This document shows, piece after piece, positions 28,957 to 38,321 of a DNA stretch of 64,000 nucleotides. The stretch is from Achromobacter sp. AONIH1 (GTDB taxonomy: Bacteria; Pseudomonadota; Gammaproteobacteria; Burkholderiales; Burkholderiaceae_B): NCBI RefSeq assembly GCF_002902905.1, contig NZ_CP026124.1, positions 1 through 64,000 of the forward strand, given 5' to 3'. Numbering within the stretch: the first letter of the stretch is position 1; each line of letters starts with the position of its first letter. Under the pieces are notes generated by a model. It made no database searches. It was not told the origin of the DNA and saw only the letters and a list, made by a program, of their open reading frames with translations. Made by a program: the position numbers and the translations under genes.

Positions 28957-29931
28957 CTATCTTGCAATCCAATCCCGCAGTGGGTGTTCAGCTAATCCGG
29001 CGCAAGCCTGAACCAACCGAAACCGTGGATGAGCGGTTTGCTGAAAACTATTTGTTTTAACAGCGCCGCGCATTGTAGCGGTAATTTCCGTTTTCGCCAA
29101 AACGGCTTCGGAAAGTTTGGAGTATTCGGCGAACAAACACGCACCAGACCCCGACATACGAACATGTATTCCATGTTCAGTAAGCCACCGCGATGCCCTG
29201 AGAACCTCAGGATAAAGACGGTAAACCACCGGCTCCAGATCATTTCTGCCAAAAAATTCGAAGCTGGCGGGCCTGGCGTTTAGACCAGATCCCGCTTCGC
29301 TTTCAGTGCAATTTTCGGCGCAGAAAGTAGGCGAAGCAAGAAAGTCCGCTATTGTGATCGAAGAAGTATCCCTTGTCAAATCCTCTGCGGAAAAAATTCC
29401 AACAGTCGGCACGCTGGCATCCGGCTGGGCCACCAGATAGGCGCGCTCGGGCAGCGCCACCGCGCTGAGATCCTCGCCCACGCCCTGGGCAAAGGCCGAT
29501 TGCCCGAACACGAACACGGGCACGTCCGCGCCCAGCGGCAGCGCCAGGTCCATCAGCTCGCGCCGGCTTAGATTCGTGCCCCAGAGACGATTCAGCGCGA
29601 TCAGCGTGGAGGCCGCGTCGCTGGAGCCGCCGCCCAGGCCACCGCCCTGCGGGATGCGCTTTTCCAGGCTGATCTGCGCCCCCTGGCGCGTGCCGGTGGC
29701 GCGTTGCAGCGCGCGCGCGGCGCGCACCGTCAGGTCCTGGTCCTCGGGCACGCCGGGCAGGTCGGTGGCGCGGCTGATGACGCCGTCGGCGCGCGTCTCG
29801 ACATGCAGCGTGTCGCAGAGGTCGATGAAGCGGAACACAGTCTGCAGCAGGTGGTAGCCGTCGGCGCGCCGCCCCACGACATGCAGGAACAGGTTGAGCT
29901 TGGCGGGCGCGGGTACGTCGTAGAGAGTCAC
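28957..29931 (-). CDS. ispE: 4-diphosphocytidyl-2-C-methyl-D-erythritol kinase
   Basis: GHMP kinase of 324 residues in the MEP isoprenoid pathway. The N-terminus has [20 protein letters not shown] with catalytic Lys11, the ATP loop [16 protein letters not shown] is near residue 95, and the C-terminal GHMP motif is [10 protein letters not shown]. The last 150 or so codons (28957 to about 29400) are clearly more AT-rich than the 5' half, yet the frame and family motifs continue to the conserved C-terminal HPLRDWIA. It ends one base before tRNA-Gln. Confidence 0.95.
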   Translation of the reverse strand: MTLYDVPAPAKLNLFLHVVGRRADGYHLLQTVFRFIDLCDTLHVETRADGVISRATDLPGVPEDQDLTVRAARALQRATGTRQGAQISLEKRIPQGGGLGGGSSDAASTLIALNRLWGTNLSRRELMDLALPLGADVPVFVFGQSAFAQGVGEDLSAVALPERAYLVAQPDASVPTVGIFSAEDLTRDTSSITIADFLASPTFCAENCTESEAGSGLNARPASFEFFGRNDLEPVVYRLYPEVLRASRWLTEHGIHVRMSGSGACLFAEYSKLSEAVLAKTEITATMRGAVKTNSFQQTAHPRFRLVQACAGLAEHPLRDWIAR

Positions 29932-29978
29932 GGGAATCGGCCGGAACGGATGCGATTCCCGGATTTTAGCCAGCGCGC

Positions 29979-31583
29979 TCAGGCCAGCTGCGGCGTGGCG
30001 CCGGACGCGCCCTGCAATGGCGCGGCCTGCGCCTCGATCACCTGCCCGCCGGGCAGCTTGAACACCGACACCGCGTCCGCAAGCTGGCGCGCCTGCTCCT
30101 CCAGCGCGCCGGCCGCGGCGGCGGCCTGTTCCACCAGCGCCGCGTTCTGCTGCGTCACATTGTCCATCTGCGCGACGGCGCGGTTGACCTGATCGATGCC
30201 GCTGGACTGCTCTTCGGACGCGGCCGAGATCTCGCCCATCAGGCTGGTGACGCGCTGCACGGAATCCTCGATCTCGCGCATGGTGGCGCCGGCCCGCTCG
30301 ACCTGGGCCGAGCCCACGCCGACCTTCTGCGTGGAGTCCTCGATCAATTGCTTGATCTCCTTGGCCGCCGCGGCGCTGCGCTGGGCCAGCGTGCGCACCT
30401 CGCTCGCGACCACGGCGAAGCCCTTGCCCTGCTCGCCCGCGCGCGCCGCTTCCACGGCCGCGTTCAGCGCCAGGATATTGGTCTGGAAGGCAATGCCGTC
30501 GATCACGCCGACGATATCGGCGATGCGCGCCGAGCTGCCGGAAATGGCGCGCATGGTCTCGACCACGCCGGCCACCGCCTCGCCGCCACGCCGCGCGACC
30601 GCTGCCGATTCGCCCACCATGCGGTTGGCCTCGTGCGCGATGCCCGCGTTCTGCTTCACGGTGGAAGCCAGTTCCTCCATGCTGGCCGCGGTCTGCTCCA
30701 GCGACGCGGCCTGCTGTTCGGTGCGGCTGGAAAGATCGGCATTGCCCGAGGAGATTTCGCGCGCGCCCACATGGATCTCATCCACGCCGCGACGCACCGA
30801 GGACACCGTGCGGACCAAGCCGTCCTGCATGCTCTTGAGCGCCGTCAGCAAGGCGCCGATCTCGTTGCGGCCGCGATCCGCCACGCGGCGCGTGAGGTCG
30901 CCCTCGGCGATGCGCCTGAATATCTCGCCCGCCTCCAGCAGCGGCCGCACGATCATGCGCCGGATCAGCACGTGGGCGCCGACCGCCATGACCAGCCCCA
31001 CGATCAGGAAGCCCGCCAGCACGTAGACGAACAGCGACTGGAACAGCGAGATCTCTTCCATCACGCCCTGCCCTGCCTCCTCGGCGCGGCGCATGAAGGC
31101 GTCGCGCTCGTTGACCAGGATCTCCTGCGCCTGCTGCGTGGCGGGCTTGCCGTAGGCGTCGGCGTCGCCGCCCTCCAGCGCCTTGCCCAGGGACTGCAGA
31201 TTGCCGCTGAAGGTGGTGTAGGCCTCGATCAGATCCGCCGAGGCGGTTTTCTCTTCGGCGCTAAGGCCGCTGGCGAATCCCTGGAAATTGCGGTCGCCGG
31301 CGGCGATGCGCTGACGCGCCAGCCGCAATGCGGTGGTGTCGCCCGGGTTGCCCTTGGCCACGCGGGCGGCGTAGCGGGTCAGGTCGGTGCGCGCCGCGAC
31401 CAGCGACAGCGCGGCGGAATTGACGGCATTGACCTGCTCCGAGGACAGACGATAAAGCTGTCCGACATCCTGATTGGTCTGCCGCAGGGCGACGAAGCCC
31501 ATGCCTCCGACCAGCAACTGGAAGGTGAAGAAGGTCGCGATGATTCCCAGCAGTATCGTCGCGACGCGGGTATTCCTGAACAT
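29979..31583 (-). CDS. Methyl-accepting chemotaxis protein
   Basis: Chemoreceptor of 534 residues. Helix TM1 (about 8-28) precedes a four-helix-bundle periplasmic sensor (about 30-185), TM2 follows near 187-210, then a HAMP domain and the cytoplasmic signalling domain with hairpin tip [20 protein letters not shown]. No C-terminal NWETF-type CheR/CheB tether is present. The ATG at 31583 has ACGGAG at good spacing. The gene sits between lolB and ispE, which are usually adjacent, so it looks inserted into a conserved locus. Confidence 0.93.
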   Translation of the reverse strand: MFRNTRVATILLGIIATFFTFQLLVGGMGFVALRQTNQDVGQLYRLSSEQVNAVNSAALSLVAARTDLTRYAARVAKGNPGDTTALRLARQRIAAGDRNFQGFASGLSAEEKTASADLIEAYTTFSGNLQSLGKALEGGDADAYGKPATQQAQEILVNERDAFMRRAEEAGQGVMEEISLFQSLFVYVLAGFLIVGLVMAVGAHVLIRRMIVRPLLEAGEIFRRIAEGDLTRRVADRGRNEIGALLTALKSMQDGLVRTVSSVRRGVDEIHVGAREISSGNADLSSRTEQQAASLEQTAASMEELASTVKQNAGIAHEANRMVGESAAVARRGGEAVAGVVETMRAISGSSARIADIVGVIDGIAFQTNILALNAAVEAARAGEQGKGFAVVASEVRTLAQRSAAAAKEIKQLIEDSTQKVGVGSAQVERAGATMREIEDSVQRVTSLMGEISAASEEQSSGIDQVNRAVAQMDNVTQQNAALVEQAAAAAGALEEQARQLADAVSVFKLPGGQVIEAQAAPLQGASGATPQLA

Positions 31584-31906
31584 GGGCAATTCTCCGTAGG
31601 GGCGGCGGCTTGGTTCGACGCCGGTCTTGCGGTCCGTCCGGGCTCGTAGCCCGAACGGGCATGAGGAGAATTATTCAACTTCGACGAAATATTTCTATCA
31701 GTAACAATACTGATTTCCTTCTTTTTATTGCATCGGTGAAATCTCTTTGTCGTCCAGGACAGCCCTCATGCTGCCTTCAGACCAGCCCTTCGCAACCCTT
31801 GTCGGAGAAGGGCAAAACAGACACGCACGACAGCCAGGCGGCATGGCAAACAAAAGGCGCCCCATGGGGCGCCTTGTTCCTGGCATGCGCAGCCGCGCAC
31901 GATGCG
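31584..31906. other. Intergenic region, chemoreceptor / lolB
   Basis: This 323-bp gap contains the chemoreceptor ribosome site and promoter region and an AT-rich inverted repeat ATCAGTA-ACAA-TACTGAT (31697-31714). It also holds a 22-bp perfect palindrome at 31854-31875, listed as the lolB terminator. No gene was recognised. Confidence 0.6.
31850..31875 (-). terminator. Terminator after lolB
   Basis: A 22-bp perfect palindrome centred on CCATGG (31854-31875) forms a 9-bp GC stem with a CATG loop. On the minus strand it is followed by TTTTGTTT, matching an intrinsic terminator 30 bp after the lolB stop. Confidence 0.8.
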
Positions 31907-32497
31907 TCAGGGCTGGTTGACCACCAGCCGCACCAGGATGCGACGCCCGGGCTCCTGCCGCTCCATCACCAGCAGCATCGGCCCCTTCGTGTCATAGCGC
32001 GACAGACGCACGCGCCAGCCGCCCTGCTCGAAGCCGGCCGGACGGCCCAGTTCATCGCGCGACAACTCGCCCGGCTCGGGTTCGGCGGGCAGCTTGCCGC
32101 GCAGCCAGTCGCGCAGGCCCGCCACCGGCATGCTGCTGCCCAGCGCGTCCTCGGCCAGCGCGTCGGGGTTGTCCGCCACCAGACGGGTGCCATCGGCCTT
32201 GGTCAGGCTGGCGCTGCCGGGCTGGCCTTCGACGCGGGCCTCGGTGGAGCCCAGCGGATTGGTCAGGTCCAGCACGTAGCGGCGACCGTCGTCGGACCAG
32301 GAGAAACCGCCCTGCACGGCATTCTGCTTGCCGCTTTCCTCGTTGACCGTGATGGCGAAGCGCCCGATGCGCGAAAACGCGTCGGGCCCGATGCCCTCGA
32401 TGGGCTTGGGCGTGGTGGTGCAGGCCGCCAACGTGAACGCCAGCATGGCCATCAAGGCCCCGCGCAGCCACGCCGACGCGTCGCGCCAGCGGAGCAT
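31907..32497 (-). CDS. lolB: Outer-membrane lipoprotein insertion protein LolB
   Basis: Lipoprotein of 196 residues that receives lipoproteins from LolA and inserts them in the outer membrane. The signal peptide ends in a lipobox, TLAAC, with Cys26 as the lipidated residue. The body shows the LolB pattern, with RIGRFAITVNEESGKQNAVQ and FSWSDDG followed by DLTNPLGS. The ATG at 32497 is used; a TTG at 32512 would overlap the upstream TPR gene stop. It lies 12-15 bp after that gene, in one operon. Confidence 0.92.
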   Translation of the reverse strand: MLRWRDASAWLRGALMAMLAFTLAACTTTPKPIEGIGPDAFSRIGRFAITVNEESGKQNAVQGGFSWSDDGRRYVLDLTNPLGSTEARVEGQPGSASLTKADGTRLVADNPDALAEDALGSSMPVAGLRDWLRGKLPAEPEPGELSRDELGRPAGFEQGGWRVRLSRYDTKGPMLLVMERQEPGRRILVRLVVNQP

Positions 32498-32508
32498 GAC
32501 AGCCGTGG

Positions 32509-34323
32509 TCAAAGCGCGACCCCCAGCCGCTTGATCGTGTCGAGCAGGGCGCGGTTGGTCGGGTCCTTGAGCTTGGCGCCGCGCAGCAGCTCCACCGCCT
32601 GGTCGCGCTTGCCCTGGCTCCACAGCACTTCGGCCAAGTGGGCGGCGATGTCGGCCTCGGGACGCGTGCTGTAGGCGCGGCGCAGGTATTCGGCCGCGGC
32701 GGCCTGGTCGCCCATGCGGAACTTGACCCAGCCCATGCTGTCCAGGATGAACGGATCGTTGGGCGCCAGCTCCAGCGCCTGCGTGATCAGGTCCAGCGCC
32801 TCGGGCAGCCGCTGGTTGCGGTCGGCCAGCGTGTAGCCCAGCGCGTTGTAGGCGTGGGCATGGTCCGGGTCCAGCGCGATGACCTGGCGCAGCAGGCGCT
32901 CCAGGTCGGCCACGCGGTCCTGGCGCTCGTACAGCATGGCCAGCTCGTACTTGATTTCCACCGTATCGGGCAGATCGCGGTCGGCGGCCTCCAGCACCGC
33001 CACCGCCTGACCGACGCGGTCGGCGTCGCGCAGGATCTGCGCCTTGGTCAGCACGCCCTGGGTGCGCTCTTCCTCGTCCTGCGGGCCGGCGGCGTCGATC
33101 ATGGACAGGGCGTCGTCGACGCGGCCTTCCTTGGCGCGCAGCGCGGCCTGGCGCATGCGCACGGAGTAACGCAGCGTGGGATCCTCGATGCGACCGAGTT
33201 CGTTGATCGCCTCGTCATAGCGGCCCTGGTCCTCGGCGATGCGCGACAGCAGCACGTGCGCATCGGCCGCCGCCGCGCCGGCGTCGGTGGCGCCGGGCAC
33301 CGTGGCCCGCTGGCGCTGGTTCTGCACGTCCAGGTACTGCTGCAACAGGGTGCGGGCCTGCTGCAGCTGGCCCGCCTTGTAGGCCAGCTGGGCCTGCATG
33401 AAGAGCAGGTCGAAGTCCTCGGGCGAGCGGCGCGACATGGCCTGCAGCTCAGCCAGCGCGGCGTTGTAATCGCCGCTGTCGGCCAACTGGCCGGCCAGCA
33501 TCAGGCGCACCTTGCGCGCGTTCGGATTACGCGCGATATAGGCGCGCGCCTCGGTCTGGGCGCGCTGCGGGTCGACCTTGAAACCGTACTCCAGCACGCG
33601 CTGGGCGGCGGGTTCGGACTTGGGATCGGCCGCCAGCGCGGCCCGCGCCTCCTGTGCCGCGCGCTCGTCGTCGCCGGCCGCGTTGGCCACGTCGGCCAGC
33701 GCCATGTGGGCGGCGGGCAGCTTGCGCACGCCGTCGCTGAAGGATTCGTCCAGGATGCGCAGGGCCAGCCTGCGGTCATTCAGGCGGCTGAGGACGGCCA
33801 GGGCCTGGCCGATGGCGGCGGGCTTGTCGCGCGAGGCGTCGATGCGGTTGCGCAGCGCCTGCGACAGGCCACGGGTCTGGCCGTTGGCCGCCGCCAGCGC
33901 CAGCTCGGTGGAACTGGCCTCGAGGTCGTTGGGCGACAGGCGCGCCCACACCCGGGCCGCGTCCAGGGCGCCGGGCAGGTTGCCGCCCGCCAGCTGGAAT
34001 TCCAGCGCGCGGCGCGCCAGGCGGGGGTCGCCGGTGTCGCGCGCCAGGCCGACCATGGTGGTGGCGGCCGTGCCGTACATGCCGCGCTGGGCGGCGATCT
34101 CGGACGCGAGCACTCTATAGAAGATGTCGGCGGTCAGCGACACATAGGGCAGTTGGCCGGCCCGCAGGCGGATCACTTCGGTTTCCGCCTGACGGGTCTG
34201 GGGGGCCATGCGCGGGCCCGTCGCGTCCCGCGTCCGGCCGTCCGCCGCCTGGGCCAGCGTTGACGCCAGAGCAAGCGCCAATGCGGCGATACCGATATTC
34301 ATTTGTTTGATAGACGACTTCAC
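32509..34323 (-). CDS. Tetratricopeptide repeat protein, exported
   Basis: Periplasmic or outer-membrane-associated protein of about 604 residues, built largely from TPR units after a signal peptide. The start is uncertain. A GTG at 34323 gives a normal basic n-region (KSSIKQ) before the hydrophobic core IAALALALASTLAQA; the ATG at 34302 (597 residues) would leave no positive charge. Two clear TPR-type stretches are RILEDQ-like helices around the middle and LGYTLADRNQRLPEALDLIT near the C-terminus. It precedes lolB by a few bases and is divergent from mutM. Such TPR proteins upstream of lolB are common in this group; the function is not established. Confidence 0.85.
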   Translation of the reverse strand: MKSSIKQMNIGIAALALALASTLAQAADGRTRDATGPRMAPQTRQAETEVIRLRAGQLPYVSLTADIFYRVLASEIAAQRGMYGTAATTMVGLARDTGDPRLARRALEFQLAGGNLPGALDAARVWARLSPNDLEASSTELALAAANGQTRGLSQALRNRIDASRDKPAAIGQALAVLSRLNDRRLALRILDESFSDGVRKLPAAHMALADVANAAGDDERAAQEARAALAADPKSEPAAQRVLEYGFKVDPQRAQTEARAYIARNPNARKVRLMLAGQLADSGDYNAALAELQAMSRRSPEDFDLLFMQAQLAYKAGQLQQARTLLQQYLDVQNQRQRATVPGATDAGAAAADAHVLLSRIAEDQGRYDEAINELGRIEDPTLRYSVRMRQAALRAKEGRVDDALSMIDAAGPQDEEERTQGVLTKAQILRDADRVGQAVAVLEAADRDLPDTVEIKYELAMLYERQDRVADLERLLRQVIALDPDHAHAYNALGYTLADRNQRLPEALDLITQALELAPNDPFILDSMGWVKFRMGDQAAAAEYLRRAYSTRPEADIAAHLAEVLWSQGKRDQAVELLRGAKLKDPTNRALLDTIKRLGVAL

Positions 34324-34383
34324 GCGGCCCGTCCGGTTGATGGCACAATCTTCGAACACCAATTGTTGATCTTACACTGGCTC

Positions 34384-35211
34384 ATGCCGGAACTGCCCGA
34401 AGTCGAAACCACGCGTCGGGGAATAGACGCCGTCATCACCGGCCGCAAGCTCGCCCGGCTGGTCATCCATGAAGCCCGCATGCGCTGGCCCATTCCGCCC
34501 GATCTGCCCGGCCTGCTGGCCGGACGCGAGGTGCTGGAATGCGCGCGCCGCGGCAAGTACCTGCTGCTGCGCTTCGAGCATGGCACCCAGATCGTGCATC
34601 TGGGCATGTCGGGCTCGCTGCGCAGCGTCGCGCCGGGCGAATTCCTGCGCAAGCACGACCACGTCGAATGGATCTTCGACCAGGCGGTGCTGCGGCTGCA
34701 CGACCCGCGCCGCTTCGGCGCGGTGCTGTGGCACGCCGCCGGCGACGGCCCGATCGAGGCGCATCCGCTGCTGGCCAAGCTGGGCATCGAGCCCTTCGAC
34801 CCGCGCTTTGACGGCGCCTGGCTGCATCGGCATTTCCAGCGCCATGGCGCGGCCATCAAGCAGGTGCTGCTGGCCGGCGCGGCTGTCGTCGGCGTGGGCA
34901 ATATCTACGCATCCGAAAGCCTGTTCCGCGCCCGCATCAACCCGAAGACGCCGGCCAACAAGCTGTCGCCCGCCCGCTGCGACCGGCTGGCCGAGTGCGT
35001 GCGCGCCACGCTGGCCGACGCCCTGACCTCGGGCGGCAGTACCTTGCGCGACTATGTGGGCGCCACCGGCGAGCCGGGCGCCTACTTCGAGATCCACGCC
35101 GCCGTCTATGAACGGGAAGGCCAGCCCTGCCGGGTCTGCGGCACTCCGATCAAACGGATCGTCCAGGGGCAGCGGGCTACCTATTACTGCCCCAAATGTC
35201 AGAAGGTGTAA
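34384..35211 (+). CDS. mutM: Bifunctional DNA-formamidopyrimidine glycosylase/AP lyase
   Basis: Base-excision repair enzyme of 275 residues removing 8-oxoguanine and FapyG. The mature N-terminus PELPEVET provides the catalytic Pro and Glu. Lys in RRGKYLLLRF is the conserved beta-hairpin lysine, and the C-terminal zinc finger is C-x2-C-x16-C-x2-C (from CRVC to CPKC). ATG 34384 is fixed by this N-terminus; an open frame further upstream is not used. The gene is divergent from the TPR-lolB operon. Confidence 0.97.
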   Translation: MPELPEVETTRRGIDAVITGRKLARLVIHEARMRWPIPPDLPGLLAGREVLECARRGKYLLLRFEHGTQIVHLGMSGSLRSVAPGEFLRKHDHVEWIFDQAVLRLHDPRRFGAVLWHAAGDGPIEAHPLLAKLGIEPFDPRFDGAWLHRHFQRHGAAIKQVLLAGAAVVGVGNIYASESLFRARINPKTPANKLSPARCDRLAECVRATLADALTSGGSTLRDYVGATGEPGAYFEIHAAVYEREGQPCRVCGTPIKRIVQGQRATYYCPKCQKV

Positions 35212-35230
35212 CCCACCCCGAAAGGTGTGC

Positions 35231-35342
35231 CCCCCTGAAGCGCTGCGCGCTTCCCCCAGGGGAGCGCCACCGCGGACCGGCAGACGAGCTCCACCCCGAG
35301 CGCTGCGCGCTCCCCTCAAGGGGCGCCGCCGCGGACCGGCAA
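35231..35342. repeat. Two tandem copies of a GC-rich palindromic intergenic element
   Basis: Copy 1 (35231-35283) and copy 2 (35293-35342) share a core GCGCTGCGCGCT, a C-run, and the tail CCGCGGACCGGCA. Each core is a hairpin: GAAGCGC-TGC-GCGCTTC (35237-35253) and GAGCGC-TGC-GCGCTC (35298-35312). I recall similar elements as common between genes in Bordetella/Achromobacter genomes; that part is from memory. They may act as 3' stabilisers for mutM mRNA. Confidence 0.7.
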
Positions 35343-35460
35343 AGCCGGATCCGCGCGGCCCCGGTTGGGACGGCTTGGGGGAGGGACGCGGGCTCCACCC
35401 TCGCCCGCCATGTCTTGCGGTGCGATGGAGGTTTGTGAGAGTTTGTTTATAGCAAACGTA

Positions 35461-35489
35461 TTGCACAAACACTAACGCCGGACTATAGT
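35461..35489 (+). promoter_or_regulatory. Sigma-70 promoter of the MBL-fold gene
   Basis: TTGCAC (35461-35466) and TATAGT (35484-35489) are separated by exactly 17 bp in an AT-rich stretch, 43 bp before the start codon. A ribosome site GGAAGGAG follows downstream. This is the clearest promoter match in the window. Confidence 0.75.
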
Positions 35490-35531
35490 CCTTCCACACC
35501 CTATTCCTATAAAACCGTGGAAGGAGCCCCC

Positions 35532-36485
35532 ATGAGCAAGCAATTCGCCTCGCACGCCGACCTGGAAGACAAGGTCGTTTCGTTCGAAAAACTGTCCGAC
35601 AACGCCTATGCCTACACCGCCGAAGGCGATCCCAATACGGGCGTGATCATCGGCGACGAGGCCGTCATGGTGGTCGACACCCAGGCCACCCCGGTCATGG
35701 CCCAGGACGTGATCCGCCGCATCCGCGAAGTGACCGACAAGCCGATCAAGTACGTGCTGCTGTCGCACTACCACGCCGTGCGCGTGTTCGGCGCGTCCGC
35801 CTACCAGGCCCAGGAAATCCTGGCCAGCCGCGACACCTATGACCTGATCGCCGAGCGCGGCGAGCAGGACAAGGCCAGCGAGATCGGCCGTTTCCCGCGC
35901 CTGTTCCGCAACGCCGAATCGATTCCGCCGGGCCTGGTCTGGCCGTCCATGACCTTCAAGGGCGAAATGACCGTCAACCTGGGCAACCTGGAAGTCCAGC
36001 TGCTGCAGGTCGGCCGTGGCCACACCAAGGGCGACACCATCGCCTGGCTGCCCGAGCAGAAGATCCTGTTCGCCGGCGATCTGGTCGAATACCAGTCCAC
36101 GCCCTACTGCGGCGACGCCTATTTCCGCGACTGGCCCTCGACGCTGGACGCGCTGTCCGGCTTCAACGCCGAGAAGATGGTGCCCGGCCGCGGCCCGGCC
36201 CTGAAGAACGCCGAGGAAGTCCGCAAGGGTCTGGCCTGCACCCGCGCCTTCCTGACCGACCTGTACAGCGCCGTGAACCGTGGCGTGGCCGAGGGCAAGG
36301 ACCTGAAGACCATCTACCGCGAGGTCTACGACTTCATGAAGCCGCGCTACAGCGACTGGGTGATCTTCGACCACTGCATGCCGTTCGACGTGTCGCGCGC
36401 CTATGACGAGGCCCAGGGCATCACGCATCCGCGCATCTGGACCGACAAGCGCGACCTGGAGATGTGGCAACAGCTGGAAGGCTGA
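35532..36485 (+). CDS. Metallo-beta-lactamase-fold protein with altered metal site
   Basis: Protein of 317 residues with the MBL fold. Strand VMVVDTQATPVMAQDVIRR leads into LLSHYHAVRVFG. His79 and His81 of the first metal motif are present, but the usual Asp-His that completes H-x-H-x-D-H is Val83-Arg84. His164 (GRGHTKGDT) and Asp183 (FAGDLVE) remain. The usual GHG near residue 220 reads GRG. A single-metal or non-canonical site is therefore likely. It is followed by an FAD monooxygenase and DUF2783 gene in an aromatic-acid region. GGAAGGAG supports the ATG at 35532. Confidence 0.85.
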   Translation: MSKQFASHADLEDKVVSFEKLSDNAYAYTAEGDPNTGVIIGDEAVMVVDTQATPVMAQDVIRRIREVTDKPIKYVLLSHYHAVRVFGASAYQAQEILASRDTYDLIAERGEQDKASEIGRFPRLFRNAESIPPGLVWPSMTFKGEMTVNLGNLEVQLLQVGRGHTKGDTIAWLPEQKILFAGDLVEYQSTPYCGDAYFRDWPSTLDALSGFNAEKMVPGRGPALKNAEEVRKGLACTRAFLTDLYSAVNRGVAEGKDLKTIYREVYDFMKPRYSDWVIFDHCMPFDVSRAYDEAQGITHPRIWTDKRDLEMWQQLEG

Positions 36486-36623
36486 GCCCGCGACCGCCCC
36501 GCCGGGGCGGCGCCCTCCCCGTCCGGCGCCGCCGGACCTTGCCCGCAAGACCGGCGGCCGCGCGCCCGGCAAGAAGGCCCGCGCCGCCCGATGGAAAAAC
36601 AAGACCCCACACAGGAGACAACC

Positions 36624-38303
36624 GTGGGAGACATCGACTACCAGGCGATGGAGTTCGCCTATGAGAAGCGCGCCGAGCAGGACGCCGGCGCGCCCGCCCG
36701 GCACCCCGTGGTGGTGGTGGGCGCCGGCCCGGTCGGCCTGACCACCGCGCTGGACCTGGCCCGCCGCGGCCTGCGCGTGGTGGTGCTGGACGACGATTAC
36801 CGGCTGTCGACCGGCTCGCGCGCCATCTGCTTCTCCAAGCGCACGCTGGAAATCTGGGACCGCCTGGGCGTGGGCCAGCGCATGACCGACAAGGGCGTGT
36901 CCTGGAACGTCGGCAAGGTCTTCTTCCGCGAGCAGGAAGTCTGGCGCTTCGACCTGCTGCCCGAGCCCGGCCACCGCCGCCCCGCCTTCATCAACCTGCA
37001 GCAGTACTACGCCGAGGGCTTCCTGTACGAGCAGGCCCGCGCCGAGCCGAACATCGACCTGCGCTGGAAAAACAAGGTCGCCGGCCTGGAACAGGACGCC
37101 GACGGCGTGGCTGTCAGCATCGAGACGCCCGAAGGCCCCTACACGCTGCGCGCCGACTGGCTGATCGCCTGCGACGGCGCGCGCTCGCCGGTGCGCAAGC
37201 TGATCGGCCAGGAAAGCCACGGCCGCATCTTCCGCGACCGCTTCCTGATCGCCGACGTGAAGATGAAGGCCGATTTCCCGGCCGAGCGCTGGTTCTGGTT
37301 CGACCCGCCCTTCCACCCCAATCAGTCCGTGCTGCTGCACATGCAGCCGGACAACGTCTGGCGCATCGACTTCCAGCTGGGCTGGAACGCCGATCCCGTC
37401 GAGGCGGTCAAGCCCGAGAACGTGCTGCCGCGCATCCGCGCCCTGCTCGGGCCCGACACCCAGTTCGACCTGGAATGGGTCAGCGTCTACACCTTCGCCT
37501 GCGAGCGCATGGACGCGTTCCGCCATGGTCGCGTGGTCTTCGCCGGCGACTCGGCGCACCGCGTCTCGCCCTTCGGCGCGCGCGGCGCCAACAGCGGCGT
37601 GCAGGACGCCGAGAACCTGGCCTGGAAACTCAAGCTGGTGACCGACGGCCTGGCGCCCGAAACGCTGATCGACACCTACAGCGCCGAGCGCGAGCACGCC
37701 GCCGACGAGAACATCCTGAACTCGTCCCGCGCCACCGATTTCATCACGCCCAAGAGCGAGATCAGCCGCAGCTTCCGCAACGCGGTGCTGAACCTGGCCA
37801 AGACCCATCCCTTCGCGCGCTCGCTGGTCAACAGCGGCCGCCTGTCGCTGCCCGCGACCTACGCCGATTCGCCGCTGAACACGCCGGACACGGCGGCCTT
37901 CTCCGGCCGCATGCGGCCCGGCGCCGTGGCGCTGGACGCGCCGGTGCGCGCCGGCGGCGAGCCGGGCTGGTGGCTGTCGCAGCTGGACGGCGATTTCGTG
38001 CTGGCGCTGTTCTGCCCCGATCAATTGCCCGACGCCGCCACGCTGCGCGCGCTGGCCGCGCTGCGCCTGGCGCCGGTGCCGGTCAAGGCCGTGCTGGTCG
38101 CCGGTCCGCAGTGCGACGCCGCCGGCGCGCCGACCGACATCACGGTGGTGAGCGACGCCGACGGCCTGCTGGCAGCCCGCTATGACGCGCGCCCCGGCAC
38201 CGCCTACCTGATCCGTCCCGACCAGCACATCGCGGCGCGCTGGCGCGCCTTCGACGGCGCCGCCGTCGCGGCCGCGCTGAATCGCGCCATCGGCCGCGCC
38301 TGA
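36624..38303 (+). CDS. FAD-dependent aromatic monooxygenase (MhpA-like)
   Basis: Flavoprotein hydroxylase of 559 residues, class A. Motifs: VVVVGAGPVGLTTALDLARRG (FAD dinucleotide fold), the DG motif in CDGARSPVRKLIG, and the GD motif GDSAHRVSPFGARGANSG that binds FAD ribose. The start is judged from the ribosome site: GGAG at 36614-36617 is 6 nt before the GTG at 36624, while the ATG at 36591 lacks one. The C-terminal 120 residues form the thioredoxin-like tail typical of phenol and 3-hydroxyphenylpropionate hydroxylases. Proximity to hmgA/fahA suggests an aromatic acid substrate, perhaps feeding homogentisate. Confidence 0.88.
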   Translation: MGDIDYQAMEFAYEKRAEQDAGAPARHPVVVVGAGPVGLTTALDLARRGLRVVVLDDDYRLSTGSRAICFSKRTLEIWDRLGVGQRMTDKGVSWNVGKVFFREQEVWRFDLLPEPGHRRPAFINLQQYYAEGFLYEQARAEPNIDLRWKNKVAGLEQDADGVAVSIETPEGPYTLRADWLIACDGARSPVRKLIGQESHGRIFRDRFLIADVKMKADFPAERWFWFDPPFHPNQSVLLHMQPDNVWRIDFQLGWNADPVEAVKPENVLPRIRALLGPDTQFDLEWVSVYTFACERMDAFRHGRVVFAGDSAHRVSPFGARGANSGVQDAENLAWKLKLVTDGLAPETLIDTYSAEREHAADENILNSSRATDFITPKSEISRSFRNAVLNLAKTHPFARSLVNSGRLSLPATYADSPLNTPDTAAFSGRMRPGAVALDAPVRAGGEPGWWLSQLDGDFVLALFCPDQLPDAATLRALAALRLAPVPVKAVLVAGPQCDAAGAPTDITVVSDADGLLAARYDARPGTAYLIRPDQHIAARWRAFDGAAVAAALNRAIGRA

Positions 38304-38321
38304 GCCACCGGAGCAATGCAC

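Larger units (their letters stand above)
35212..35531. other. Intergenic region with repeat pair and promoter
   Basis: This 320-bp gap after mutM holds two copies of a GC-rich palindromic repeat (35231-35342), listed separately. An AT-rich 100-bp segment follows with a well-spaced sigma-70 promoter driving the metallo-beta-lactamase-fold gene. No open frame is supported. Confidence 0.65.
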
